The notes beneath the pieces were generated by a model that worked only from the letters and a program-made list of their open reading frames with translations, ran no database searches and was not told the origin of the DNA. This document shows, one piece after another, positions 11,901 to 22,027 of a DNA stretch of 64,000 nucleotides. The stretch is taken from positions 183,423,681-183,487,680 of the forward strand of contig CM030366.1 of the NCBI GenBank assembly GCA_017893485.1, written 5' to 3'. Every line of letters begins with the position of its first letter. Position 1 is the first letter of the stretch. The stretch is from Hemerocallis citrina. Taxonomy: Eukaryota; Streptophyta; Magnoliopsida; Asparagales; Asphodelaceae. The position numbers and the translations under genes were made by a program.

Positions 11901-14766
11901 TGACGCCACTTCGGGTCATGAACTCCTCAGCTTCATGGACGCCTTTTCAAGCTACAACCAAATCCGGATGTTCTCCCCGGATATCCCGAAGACCTCATTT
12001 GTGACCGACCAGGGCCTCTACTACTACAGGGTTATGCCCTTCGGTTTGAAGAATGCAGGCGCTACATACCAACGCCCCGTCAACAAGGTTTTCCAAGCTC
12101 AGATCGGCCGTAATATGGAGGTATATGTTGACGACATGCTTGTAAAAAGCATCCGAGGAGCCGATCATGTGACCGACCTACAGGAGGCGTTTGATGTTCT
12201 GAGAAAACACAACATGAGACTCAATCCGAACAAGTGTGCGTTCGGAGTCTCGTCAGGAAAGTTCCTCAGCTTCATGGTCTGCCAACGAGGAATTGAATCT
12301 AACCCTGAGAAAATCAAGGCCATATTAGACATGGCCCCTCCCAAGAATGTTAAGGAAGTTCAGAGGCTAACAAGCCGCCTAGCCTCCATAGGGCGTTTTC
12401 TCTCGAAGTTCAGGGAGAAATGCCTCCCCTTCTTCAAGGCCCTCAGGGGGGCTAAAGGTTTCGAATGGGGTCAGCAACAACAGGAGTCGTTCGACCAGCT
12501 CAAGGCTTACCTCGTCAACCCTCCTCTCCTCAGCAAACCCATTCCTGGTGAACCCCTCTACCTCTACTTGGCAGCCTCCGAGCAGACCCTCAGCGCCGTT
12601 TTAGTAAGGGAAGAAAACCGGGCTCAAAAGCCCATTTACTATATGAGCAAAGTACTTCGGGATACCGAGCTCCGCTACTCGAGGATAGAAAAGATGGCTT
12701 ATGCCCTAGTGATGGCCGCGAGAAAGCTTCGCCCGTATTTTCAGTCCCATTCGGTGGTCGTTCTTACCGACCAACTGCTGAAGCAAGTGCTCCACAAGCC
12801 GGAGACCTCCGGTCATCTTATGAAGTGGTCTATCGAGCTGAGCCAGCATGATATAACTTATCAGCCTCGGACCGCGATCAAGGCTCAGTCCTTAGCAGAA
12901 TTCATAGTTGAAAGTACCATCCCCGAGTTCAGCCAAGCAATGAAGGGACCACCTGTCTGGTCGGTTTATGTGGATGGCTCCTCTTGTAACGAGGGAAGCG
13001 GGGCCGGGGTCATTCTGGCAGGCCCAGATGACTTCATCCTCCAATACTCCCTCCGTATCAACTTCAAGGCCTCTAACAACGAAGCAGAATACGAGGCACT
13101 CATAGCCGGCCTGGGAATGGCTCGCAATGCAGGGGCGCAACGCCTCCGGATTTTAAGCGACTCTCATCTAGTCGTAAATCAGGTCCTCGGCGAGTATGAA
13201 GCACGTGATGACCGGATGGTTAAGTACTTAGCCAAGGTCAGGAGCCTCATGGCACTATTTGAAGAAGCCCTCATCCAACGAATCCTCCGGAAAGAAAATG
13301 CCCAGGCCGATGCCCTTTCCAAGCTAGCTGCTTCCTCCCTCCAAGGTCTCGAGCAGACCATCTTGATAGAGGTCCTCCTGAAGCCAAGTATAGAGGATGA
13401 AACTTCCGACTCTATGGAGTCGCTGCCTGTCCAGCTTGAAGATAATTGGATGAAACCCCTCGTCGAATTCTTACAGGACGGGCTCCTCCCCGAAGATCCT
13501 AAGGAAGCTCGAAGAGTGAGAACCCGAGCCGAGCGATACGCACTGATCGGAGGCATCCTATATAAACGCTCATTCACACAGGTAGACGACAGGCCTTACC
13601 TGAGATGCCTCTCCCCCGAGCAGGCCGACTACGCCCTACAAGAACTTCACGAGGGCATCGGTGGGGCACATTCAGGGTCCAGATCCTTAGCCCGTAAAGT
13701 GTTGAATTATAGATATTTCTGGCCCACTCTCCTACAGGACGCCGAACAGCATGTTCGGCAATGCAGCTCATGTCAGAAGTACTCCAACATCCGATGCCTC
13801 CCACAAGCTCTACTCGCTTCCCTATCAAGTCTAATCCCTTTCGCAATGTGGGGGATGGATTTACTAGGGCCATTTCCACTGGCTCCCGGTCAGTTCAAAT
13901 TCTTAGTCGTGGCAATCGACTACTTCTCAAAATGGATAGAGGCCGAGCCCTTGGCCACGATCACCGAGAACAAGGTAGTTCAGTTCTTTTGGAAGAACGT
14001 AATCTGCCGATTTGGCATCCCTCGGGTCCTCATAACAGACAATGGAACCCAGTTTATCGGGGCTGCCTTCCTAGCTCTATGTGAAGACCTTGCCATCCAA
14101 CACCGATTCTCCTCCATTTCCCATCCCCAGTCGAATGGCCAAGTCGAGAATGCTAACCGACAGATCCTCTCCGGCATTAAGAAGAGGTTGGATAAATATT
14201 CCAAAGGCTTATGGGTCGATCAGCTTCCCAACGTGCTATAGAACTACCGCACCACAAAATGGACCCCCACAGGAGAGTCTCCGTTCAATCTCACCTATAG
14301 GTCCGAAGCTATGATCTCCCTAGAAGTTGGTATACCCTCTCCTCGTCTAATGGCTTATGAAGAAGAACAGAATGCTAGAGAGCTCCAAGCAAATCTAGAC
14401 CTGATTGATGAGATCCGAGAAAGAGCTGCCATTCGTCAGCAAAGCTACCGAAGAAGGATCGAGTTGGCATACAACAAGAGAGTCCGTACTTCCGACCTCA
14501 AAGAAGGGGACTTGGTCCTCAGAAAGTTAGCCATCTCTTTCCCTGATTAGAAGAGCAAACTGGCTCCAAATTGGGAGGGGCCCTATAAGATCGCCAAAGT
14601 CATTCGGCCCGCCACATACAGACTAGAAGACCTCGAAGGCAGGGAGATCCCCAGGACTTGGAATGCCGACCATCTTCTAAAATACCAAGAGATGTCGAAC
14701 CATTCCTCTCCTTTTACTTGTATTTTTTCTTTATTTCTCTCTTGTAATAACGGCTCGCAACTTTAG
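8977..14766 (+). pseudogene. Element B gag-pro-pol polyprotein, one frame broken by seven stops
   Basis: Everything lies in one reading frame from the ATG at 8977 (MPPRK...) to the terminal stop at 14764-14766; no frameshift is needed. In-frame stops are at 9331, 9784, 10540, 11557, 11566, 14239 and 14548. Order: basic Pro/Arg-rich N-terminus; gag capsid domain (about 9880-10330); Cys/His knuckle variant CRYHRDHGHDTNDC (about 10606); aspartic protease with VDNGSS (about 11020); reverse transcriptase with YVDDML (12124-12141); RNase H; a second RNase H starting VYVDGSS (about 12965); integrase zinc-binding domain (about 13640-13790); integrase core with conserved D, TDNG and QVEN; and a C-terminal WEGPYKI motif (about 14570). 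The products would form the virus-like particle, copy the RNA and integrate it. Most breaks look like C-to-T changes relative to element A. Confidence 0.93.
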
Positions 14767-14855
14767 AAGTAGCCGATCATTAGTCATCAATAAAGAAAGC
14801 TTTTTCATATCTTACTTGTAAAATTGTTTGCATCTCTCTGCTTTTGCTCTTCACT

Positions 14856-15790
14856 CTAACGACGGTTCGGCGTCCAACACTTGGTTCGAGTCTACTTCGC
14901 AAGTTTGCTCTTAAGCGAGCTAGAAGTAGGTCGTCATTCGGAACTGCTCCCACGACCATTGAACTTCTCTAACGATGGTTCGGAGTCCAACACTTGGCTC
15001 GATTCTACTTCGCAAGTTCGCTCTTAAGCGAGCTAGAAGTAGGATGCCATTCGGAATTGCTCCCACAACCGTTGAACTTCTCTAACGATGGTTCGCAGTC
15101 CAACACTTGGCTCGATTCTGCTTCGGATAACTCGCTCTTAAGCGAGCTAGAAGTAGGTCGCCATTCGGAACTGCTCCCACAACCGTTGAACAACTCTACC
15201 GATGGTTCGGAGTCCAACACTTGGCTCGATTCTACTTCGCAGGTTCGCTCTCAAGTGAGCTAGAAGTAGGTCGCCATTCGGAACTGCCCCCACAACCGTT
15301 GAACAGCTCTACCGATGGTTCGGAGTCCAACACTTGGCTCGATTCTACTTCGCAAGTTTGCTCTTAAGCGAGCTAGAAGTAGGTTGTCATTCGGAACTGC
15401 TCCCACAACCGTTAAACAGCTCTACCGATGGTTCGGAGTCCAACACTTGGCTCGATTCTAATTCGCAAGTTCGCTCTTAAGCGAGCTAGAAGTAGGTCGC
15501 CATTCAGAACTGCTCCCACAACCGTTGAACAATTCTACCGATGGTTCGGAGTCCAACACTTGGCTCGATTCTACTTCGCAAGTTCACTCTCAAGCAAGCT
15601 AGAAGTAGGTCGCCATTCGGAACTGCTCCCACAACCGTTGAACAGCTCGACCGATGGTTCAGAGTCCAATACTTGGCTCGATTCTACTTCGCAAGTTCGC
15701 TCTTAAGCGAGCTAGAAGTAGGTCGCCATTCGGAACTGCTCCCACAACCGTTGAACAACACTAACGGCAGGTTCAGAGTCCAAAGCTCGG
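14856..15790 (+). repeat. 113-bp tandem repeat array, about 8-9 units
   Basis: The anchor GGTTCGGAGTCCAACACTTG recurs near 14864, 14977, 15090, 15204, 15317, 15430, 15543, 15656 and 15770, giving periods of 113-114 bp. Each unit holds a perfect stem, GCTCGC-TCTTAA-GCGAGC or close to it. It starts about 90 bp after the pol stop. Element A has a homologous array with 116-bp units, so the array is an inherited part of this element family. Open frames across it are repeat translations. Confidence 0.93.
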
Positions 15791-16080
15791 CTCGGCTCAC
15801 TCCATGAGTATCCCGAACCGAGCGGACGAGGAACCGATCTCCACATATGGAGAAAAATTCCGTCGAACCAATTTTACCGTTAGATCATCTCAAAATACGT
15901 GCTAGAACGTGATGAATGGATCAGATCGTGCCACGTATCCACAAAATGATAAGATAGTGTTTTCTTGAAACACGTGTCTCCTGCCTCGTGATGCGTGCCA
16001 CGATCGTGATCGACCGTCCAGATTGAGCCACGTGGTTCGGGCCTGAAATCCGTGCTGCCACACCCCCGAAGTGCAAAGTT
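15791..16080 (+). repeat. Lone copy of the 366-bp repeat family
   Basis: The block GAACCGAGCGGACGAGGAAC, followed by a CATATGGAGAAAAATTC segment and CGTGCCACGTATCCACAAAA, matches the units at 19781-20990. It sits about 3.7 kb away from them, so copies of this repeat bracket the antisense genes. Confidence 0.75.
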
Positions 16081-16355
16081 GCCTCGGTATACTCTGAGCA
16101 AAAGCTGAAGTTCCACAGCTAAGGCAAGAGTTCTACGGCTAAAACAAAGAAGCTAACTATTGGTCCTTATAGTTCGTTTCAAGAGTAAGGCAACTACGGC
16201 ACAACAATGGGCAGACGAACTTCGATTTTATTGAAACAACTTGATAAATTTACAAGGCAAGAAGTTACAGCAAAAAAGCAACTTGATAAATTTACAAGGC
16301 ATGTTATTACAACGAAGAAGACGATGCAAGAAGTCAAAAGCTCGATACAACTTGT

Positions 16356-17087
16356 TCAGCACCTCCTCGGAATAGGGACATTCCGATTCAGAGACACTCG
16401 GGGTTTTCGTCTCATCATCTCCGAGCTCGTCTCTAGGCCGACGAACTGGGACGCCTCTTCACCACTGACCCTAACGGTGGCTCCGACCGAGGCTCCGCTC
16501 GAGCTAACAGCTACACCGCTTTGTGCGTCGGCTGCAGTCCGACCAACGACAGGAGGACGAGTCGCGAGTTCGTAAAAGGATATCCCTCGCTCTCTCTCCT
16601 CGCGAGTACACGAGGTACTGCGGACATTAGTCCTCACGGGCTGAGGCTTCAGACGAGCCACCTCCTCCTCGAGCTCAACGATCCTGTCTTTCAAAGTGTC
16701 GTCCTTGACCAGTATCTTGAATCGAGGGAGCTTTGCCGAACCCGGGTGCTCAGCACTATCAGATATAATGCGACGCAAGTTGGTCACCTCGATGCTCTTG
16801 TCGACTGTGACCCTCTGCAGCTGCTCGACCTTCTTCGCGAGCTTGTCTCGCTCGGCCCGCACCGAGGCTAGCTCTTCCTCCCTCGTTGAGAGTTCCTCCT
16901 CGACTACCCGTAGGTGGTGCACCTCGGCCAGCAGCTTGCTGTTCTTCTTCTCTACGTTGAGCGACACTCTCCTGATCAGCTCGATCTCACCCTCGAGGCG
17001 AGCTTCGCGAGACTGCTTAAACAGCTCAGCACGACACCGAGTTGCTGCGGTGTCTGGAGCATGAACGAGGATCTGAAAGATGAGCAC
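16356..17087 (-). CDS. Antisense coiled-coil protein in the 3' region of element B
   Basis: An uninterrupted 243-residue frame on the minus strand. Residues about 25-170 are rich in E, K, L and R with a heptad pattern typical of a long coiled coil, including the segments RRVSLNVEKKNSKLLAEVHH and LRRIISDS. The tail is basic, ending RRKPRVSLNRNVPIPRRC. Element A has a clear homologue at 33092-34004, so selection or shared origin kept it across subfamilies. The frame begins beside a CTCATCTTTCAG acceptor-like sequence, so it may be a downstream exon of the antisense gene at 17241-19432 rather than a separate gene. Function is unknown; related antisense frames are known in Tat-lineage elements. 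Confidence 0.65.
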   Translation of the reverse strand: MLIFQILVHAPDTAATRCRAELFKQSREARLEGEIELIRRVSLNVEKKNSKLLAEVHHLRVVEEELSTREEELASVRAERDKLAKKVEQLQRVTVDKSIEVTNLRRIISDSAEHPGSAKLPRFKILVKDDTLKDRIVELEEEVARLKPQPVRTNVRSTSCTREERERGISFYELATRPPVVGRTAADAQSGVAVSSSGASVGATVRVSGEEASQFVGLETSSEMMRRKPRVSLNRNVPIPRRC

Positions 17088-17145
17088 ATTACATTCAAAG
17101 ACTAAAAGTCCAAGCCAAACACTTAAGACAAATTTGAAGAAAGAA

Positions 17146-17152
17146 TTTTATT
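17146..17152 (-). terminator. Poly(A) signal AATAAAA for the antisense gene
   Basis: Minus-strand AATAAAA, about 90 bp downstream of the stop of the antisense gene (17241) and upstream of the coiled-coil frame. It supports an end of transcription between the two antisense frames. Confidence 0.5.
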
Positions 17153-17240
17153 CATAAAAGAAGAGGCGGTGGCCAGTCCGCAAAAAGGCGTTACATTTTC
17201 AGAAATGATAGAAAAAACAAAATTACAAAAGGCAAGGAGA

Positions 17241-19432
17241 TCAGGGGTCCACCTGCATCGTCGCCTCGAACACAGGCACCTCGTCAGACGGCCCCTCATT
17301 CCTTGTTGCCCCGGCTTGAGCGACCACCTCATCCACGTCCTCGCCTTCTTCCTCTTCACCTTCCTCCCCTTCGCCATCTGCCACAGCTCTGGGCCACAAC
17401 CTGTAGCCGACCCGCTGAAAGTCGGGGATGCGATCCTGGACGTGGTCGAAGCCTCTCTCATAGGACTTCTCCATGTACGAGGCCATGTGCGCCTTTGCCT
17501 CGGCCTCGACTTCGGCCCGGATCACCGTCGCCAAAGCGTCCTTCTCCGCCTTTGCCTCCGCCAGGGCCTTCGCCGACGCCGCCAGCTCCTCGGTAGCCTT
17601 GGCGGCTTTGGCAACCTCCTCAGCAAGCCGCCCCTTCGCTCGCTCCAAGTCTGCCTCAAGGTCGGCAACCCAGACCTCCAAACCATCAGCTCATCTCTGC
17701 TCTGCTTCGAGCTACCGAACTGCCCTCACATTGTCCGCCCTGTCCTTATCACTGGCGGCCTTCAGCTCCTTCTCCTGTTTGGCAAATGCTTGAAGGAGAT
17801 GGCCGAAGTGACAAGTGGCCTGCCGAAACAAAAAGAGGATGAGAACAAAGTACAAGCCGAATGGCAAACTTAAGAAATTCTCAAGAAAAGTATGCAAAAC
17901 TTACCGACACGAGCGACCTCGCGACCTCATAGGTGTCGTCGCCAACCGTCCCCGCCTTCACCGTGGCTCGGTCCTTCGGGGTCGCTAAGTGCTTGACAGC
18001 TTGCATGCACATCTGCGAGTCCCCGAGGAAGCCGTCGTGATTCTTGACTCGCCAGTCTGGGACGAACAGTTTCTTATGCTGTTCGGTCAAGATCACCTCG
18101 GCCTGAGGGGTCAGCGGCGGAGCCTGGAGCGATAGCGCCGCCGAAACGTAGAAGGCCTCACCGGCCGTGGCAGATGCGGAAGGAGCCGAGGGGTCGGCGA
18201 AAACAACTACCGCTGGCAAGGGGACCTCAGCAACGGGGGGAGGCGGAGCAACTGCCAAAGCAACCTTTGAGGGCCGACCAGACGAAGCAGTCGCGCTCGG
18301 CCTCTTCCTCTTCCTTCCATCGGCAACTTTGCCTTGCTCATTCATCATCCCCAAAAAGTCCATCTTCGGCGGTTCTGTACCAAACAACAAAAAATAACAA
18401 GTTAGCAAAACGAGCTAAAAACTTAGAAAAAAAATGTATATAACGAGATGTCAGGAGCGTACTCGGGTCGATCGGACTAAGGCCTGACCCGTGTAGCACC
18501 TCCTCCGTCAACTCCCTCCAGTTCAACATCGGGAGGGCCATGATCTTCCCCACCACTTCCTCCTCGGCCGTAGTCAGTACTGGGTCGGCCCTCGCAAACT
18601 TTGGCACCTCTGTTTTCCACTGAGTCGGAATCTTCAGCATCGAGGGCTCCCTTAACAAAAAGAACTTCTCCTTCCAACCTTTGATCGAGTCCGGGTTCTC
18701 TATAATCCGAACGCCTTTCCTCGGCGACAGGTAGTAGGGATGCTCGGTCTTGTGCATCCGGTAAACCCGGTACATGCTCCGTAAGATCGTCAGGTCTGGC
18801 TCGACCTCGGCGTTGCGGCACTGCAGCAAGAAGGCGTTCACGTGGCGCCAGGTGTTCGGCATGAACTGGGTCGGCGCAAGGCAGTACCACCCGAGGACCT
18901 GTAGCACGAAGGGGTGCAGAGGAAAGTGCAATCCGGTGTTCAGCGAGTCGTAGTCGAACATACACATATTCGATGACGACAGTTTGGAGTTCGCTCGCAT
19001 CCCAGGGTCGGGAAGAATCAGCTTGTACTCCGGAGGGATGGCAAACCCTTTTCTGATCCGGAGTAGGTCCCTCTCGGATAACACCGATGCGATCTCGTCC
19101 ACTTCGGTGGTTAGAACCGGGTTGTTCTCCTCGTAGACTCCCGACCGACCTATGATCGCCTTCTTCATAAGATCGCCCTCGTATTGCCTGACCCCAGCAT
19201 GCCCGGACAGTACGCAGGGGTACCAGCCTGACTCAGGGGCTTGCCTCGGGGTCTCCACAATCTCCTCGACTACAGGATATTGGGCCACTACCTTCTTCTT
19301 CTTCTTCTTTGCCTCGGCCACGGACGGCTCGGCCAACTGCTTCCCCTTTCTTTGGATCTCCATTCGCCTCCTCTCCTCGGTGACACTATCGCCCGAGGAC
19401 GAGGCCTCACTCCCCGAGTCTACCCTTGACAT
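17241..19432 (-). pseudogene. Antisense three-exon gene (PF04195-like 'putative gypsy type transposon' protein)
   Basis: Exon 1 runs 19432-18463, exon 2 18374-17905 and exon 3 17819-17241. Donors GTACGC and GTAAGT and acceptors GGTACAG and TTCGGCAG join the exons exactly in phase (970 nt, then 470 nt, total 1440 = 480 codons). The predicted protein is about 670 residues. The N-terminal part has a Ser-rich, Lys-rich segment, then a domain with HFPLHPFVLQVLGWY and LAPTQFMPNTWRHVNAFL typical of the PF04195 family found in plant gypsy elements. The middle is Pro/Ala-rich. Exon 3 is an Ala/Glu/Lys coiled coil with an acidic end. Exon 3 has two premature stops (TAG and TGA near 17711-17691), so this copy is broken. 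In element A everything before the last part of exon 3 is gone. Its role in the element is not established. Confidence 0.8.
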
Positions 19433-19651
19433 CTCTAAAGAAAAGCTAAGACAAATGAACTTACCTTGATGTGACGTATCCTTGAAGTGACGTTCACGGT
19501 CGGAATTAGTTCGCCGGAAATTGCCTGGCCCACGCGACAGCTAACACAACTGCCTTGGAGCAAAAATCGCCGCTAGCAGAGAATGCAGAGAGTAAAAGTG
19601 AAAACTTGGAGTAAAAAGTGAGAAATGAGCTTGGGGGTGGGGGAGTGAGAA

Positions 19652-19657
19652 CTTATA
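19652..19657 (-). promoter_or_regulatory. TATA-like box for the antisense gene
   Basis: Minus-strand TATAAG about 220 bp upstream of the antisense ATG at 19432. Element A has TATAAGA at the corresponding place (about 34829), despite having lost most of the gene. This suggests a real antisense promoter; direct evidence of transcription is lacking. Confidence 0.45.
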
Positions 19658-19780
19658 ACCACAATGCGACGTTTGGGCCTCCTTGGGAAATTAAAAAGCC
19701 CGCTAAGAGAAGCCAAAGCGCCAAAACGGAAAGTTGCGACGTTTCAAAACAAAGACTCCTCAAAATCGCTTAAGTCCATG

Positions 19781-20990
19781 ACTCGGCCACCGGTGTGCCT
19801 AGCCGAGCTACCGAACAGCGTGGCTAAGCAACCGAGCTACTGAGTCGGAGGGTGGCGACGCATCAAAGCTGGAATGCTTCAAAACGTCTTACTCCATACC
19901 TCGGCTAACGGCACCGAGCATCCGAACCGAGGGGACGAGGAACCGACCCTCATATATGGAGAAAAATTCTACTGAGGCTGAATCACTGTCAGATCGCTCC
20001 AAAATTCGTGTCAAAACTCGATGGACGGTTCAGATTGCGCCACGCTCACAAAATGACAAAATAATGTTTTCTCGTGATTCGAACCCCGTCCTCGTGATTC
20101 GCGCAACGATAGACGCTCCAGATCTGGCTACGTGTACCTTCCAAGCTTCTGGCCACCGGTGTACCTAACCAAGCTACCGAACAGCTTGGCTAAGCAACCG
20201 AGCTACTGAGTCGGAGGGTGGCGGTGCTTCAAAGCCGGAATGCTTCAAAACGTCTAACTCCATACCTCGGCTAACAGCACCGAGCTTCCGAACCGAGGGG
20301 ACGAGGAACCGACCCTCATATATGGAGAAAATTCTACCGAGGCTGAATCACCGTCGGATCGCTCCAAAATTCGTGTCAAAACTCGATGGACAGTTCAGAT
20401 TGCGCCATGCTCACAAAATGACAAAATAATGTTTTCTCGTGATCTGAACCCCATCCTCGTGATTCACGCAACGATGGATGCTCCAGATCTGGCCACGTGT
20501 ACCTTCCGAGCTTCTGGCCACCGGTGTGCCTAGCCGAGCTACCGAACAGCTTGGCTAAGAAACCGAGCTACTGAGTCGAAGAGTGGCGACGCTTGAAAGC
20601 CAGAATTCTTCAAAATGCCTAACTCCATCCCTCAGCTGACAACCCCGAGCTGCTGAGCCGAGGGGACGAGGAACCGACCCTCACATATGGAGAAAAATTC
20701 CCCCGACCCTCCTCAGCCGTCGGATCTTGTCAAAAAACGCGCTCGATGTGATGGACGGCTCAGATTTTGCCACGTTCACTAAACAACAAGATAGCATTTT
20801 TTGGGGATCCACGCTGAGATGGACGCTCAGGATCACGCCACGTAGTTCGGCAGATTCCGAGCTAAGTGTTGAGCTGCCGAGCCGAGGGGACGAGGAACCG
20901 ACCCTCGCATACGAAGAAACTATCTGCCGAGGAATGCGGATCGTCCGATGGCCCAGAAAATTGCGCTCGGTGCTGATGGAGGGCCCAGAT
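19781..20990 (+). repeat. ~366-bp tandem repeats, about three units plus partials
   Basis: CCACCGGTGTGCCTAGCC-type anchors occur at 19787, 20153 and 20518, a period of 365-366 bp. Each unit contains GAACCGAGGGGACGAGGAAC and a CATATATGGAGAAAA segment; further partial units begin near 20655 and 20880. The array lies just upstream of the antisense gene promoter, so it could act as its upstream region (inference). Confidence 0.85.
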
Positions 20991-21005
20991 CGCGCCACGC
21001 CATAA

Positions 21006-21415
21006 ATCGGTATTAAAAATTAGTTTTTATTTATTTTAATCGATTTATTTATGTAAAAATTGCAAAAAAATTACTAAAAATTCGGGAAAATTGATGAAAA
21101 ATTCTAAAAAATAATTATAAATTTGGGGGTATATTTTTGAGCCCCTGAACGAACAATTATTGCCTAGAATGTGTTGTTAAGACCCCCGAACGACTGGTTA
21201 ACACATCGCAAAATTAAATAAATAATCCGAAAAAATAGATAAAAATCACCAAATATCCAGAGAAGCTCAAGAACAACTTAGAGTACAAACAACTTGAAAA
21301 ATCACCACACTACCTCCTTCAAAGATTCATAACCTTCCATTTGGACTCCGATACAACTCCACTAGCCATTAAAACAGTAAAACTACTCCTCAAAGACTGA
21401 TCAAACTCAGTCTTC
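21006..21415 (+). other. AT-rich spacer between repeats and polypurine tract
   Basis: No gene seen. Matches the corresponding A-rich stretch of element A at about 35960-36350, including GACTCCGATACAACTCC and TTAAAACAGTAA. Confidence 0.6.
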
Positions 21416-21431
21416 GGAAGTGGGGGGCTCG
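21416..21431 (+). promoter_or_regulatory. Element B polypurine tract
   Basis: GGAAGTGGGGGGCTCG directly precedes the 3' LTR and would prime plus-strand synthesis. Element A has GGGAGTGGGGGGCTCG at 36354-36369. Confidence 0.8.
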
Positions 21432-22022
21432 TGATATGGCTAAAAATGGGGTTAAATCGGGACCGTCCAAATTGAGCACGAATCTTGAAGCCTAGGGGTA
21501 AAATGGTAATTTCACCAATGGGCCTGAAGCGGGTACGGGTTCTCCTCCTCGAAAACCCACTAACCCACAAATGGATCCACCTCAACTGGGTGCGGGTTTC
21601 AACCCGCAGCAAACCCGGTCCAGAAATGATAGAATTAGGGTTTTTGATTAATCCTAATCAACGGCCCTGATTCATATCTAACCTTTCACTGGGGATTAGG
21701 AATTACATTCCTTATTTAACCATAGGGTTTACATTCCTAATCTGACCCCAGCGGCGCCTATAAATACCCCCCATCCATCTCCATTAAGAGGTAATCAATT
21801 TTTTGCCAGTTTTTACGCTCTTTCATAATCACTTCTGATTACTGACTTGAGCATCGGAGGGTGCATCGCTGGGAACAACACTGGTGTCTCGCACTTTTTG
21901 CAGGAGTACGGCGGGAGTCAGCGTCAAACTCCGACGGAACAGGTAACAGGTTTGCTATTCAAAGTTTCCTAAGAATCCACAAATACTATCTGTTTGCTCC
22001 TACACCAGATTCAGCGGCAACA
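21432..22022 (+). repeat. Element B 3' LTR, 591 bp
   Basis: Starts TGATATGGCTAAAAATGG, ends GCGGCAACA, and is followed by the TGATC duplication. It matches the 5' LTR with about 30 differences by eye, mostly transitions. TATAAATA is at about 21759. Confidence 0.93.
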
Positions 22023-22027
22023 TGATC

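Larger units (their letters stand above)
8313..22022 (+). mobile_element. Full-length Ty3/gypsy Tat-lineage retrotransposon (element B), 13.7 kb
   Basis: Two LTRs (8313-8905 and 21432-22022) begin TGATATGG and end GCGGCAACA. The whole element is flanked by the 5-bp duplication TGATC (8308-8312, 22023-22027). A primer site follows the 5' LTR and a polypurine tract precedes the 3' LTR. The order is gag, protease, RT, RNase H, a second RNase H, integrase, then a 6.6-kb 3' region with tandem repeats and antisense genes. The second RNase H after the first and the antisense gene are Tat-lineage traits (known in families such as Retand, Grande and RIRE2). The LTRs differ at roughly 30 positions by eye (about 5%), so the insertion is old. 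It is non-functional because of several in-frame stops. Confidence 0.93.

Noticed and set aside
14994..15807. Repeated-peptide open frames
   Set aside because: Products of the 113-bp tandem array; 113 is not a multiple of three, so the frame changes with each unit.
17169..17873. Plus-strand open frame of 234 codons
   Set aside because: It is the shadow of exon 3 of the antisense gene, which has splice sites, homology and coiled-coil character on the other strand.
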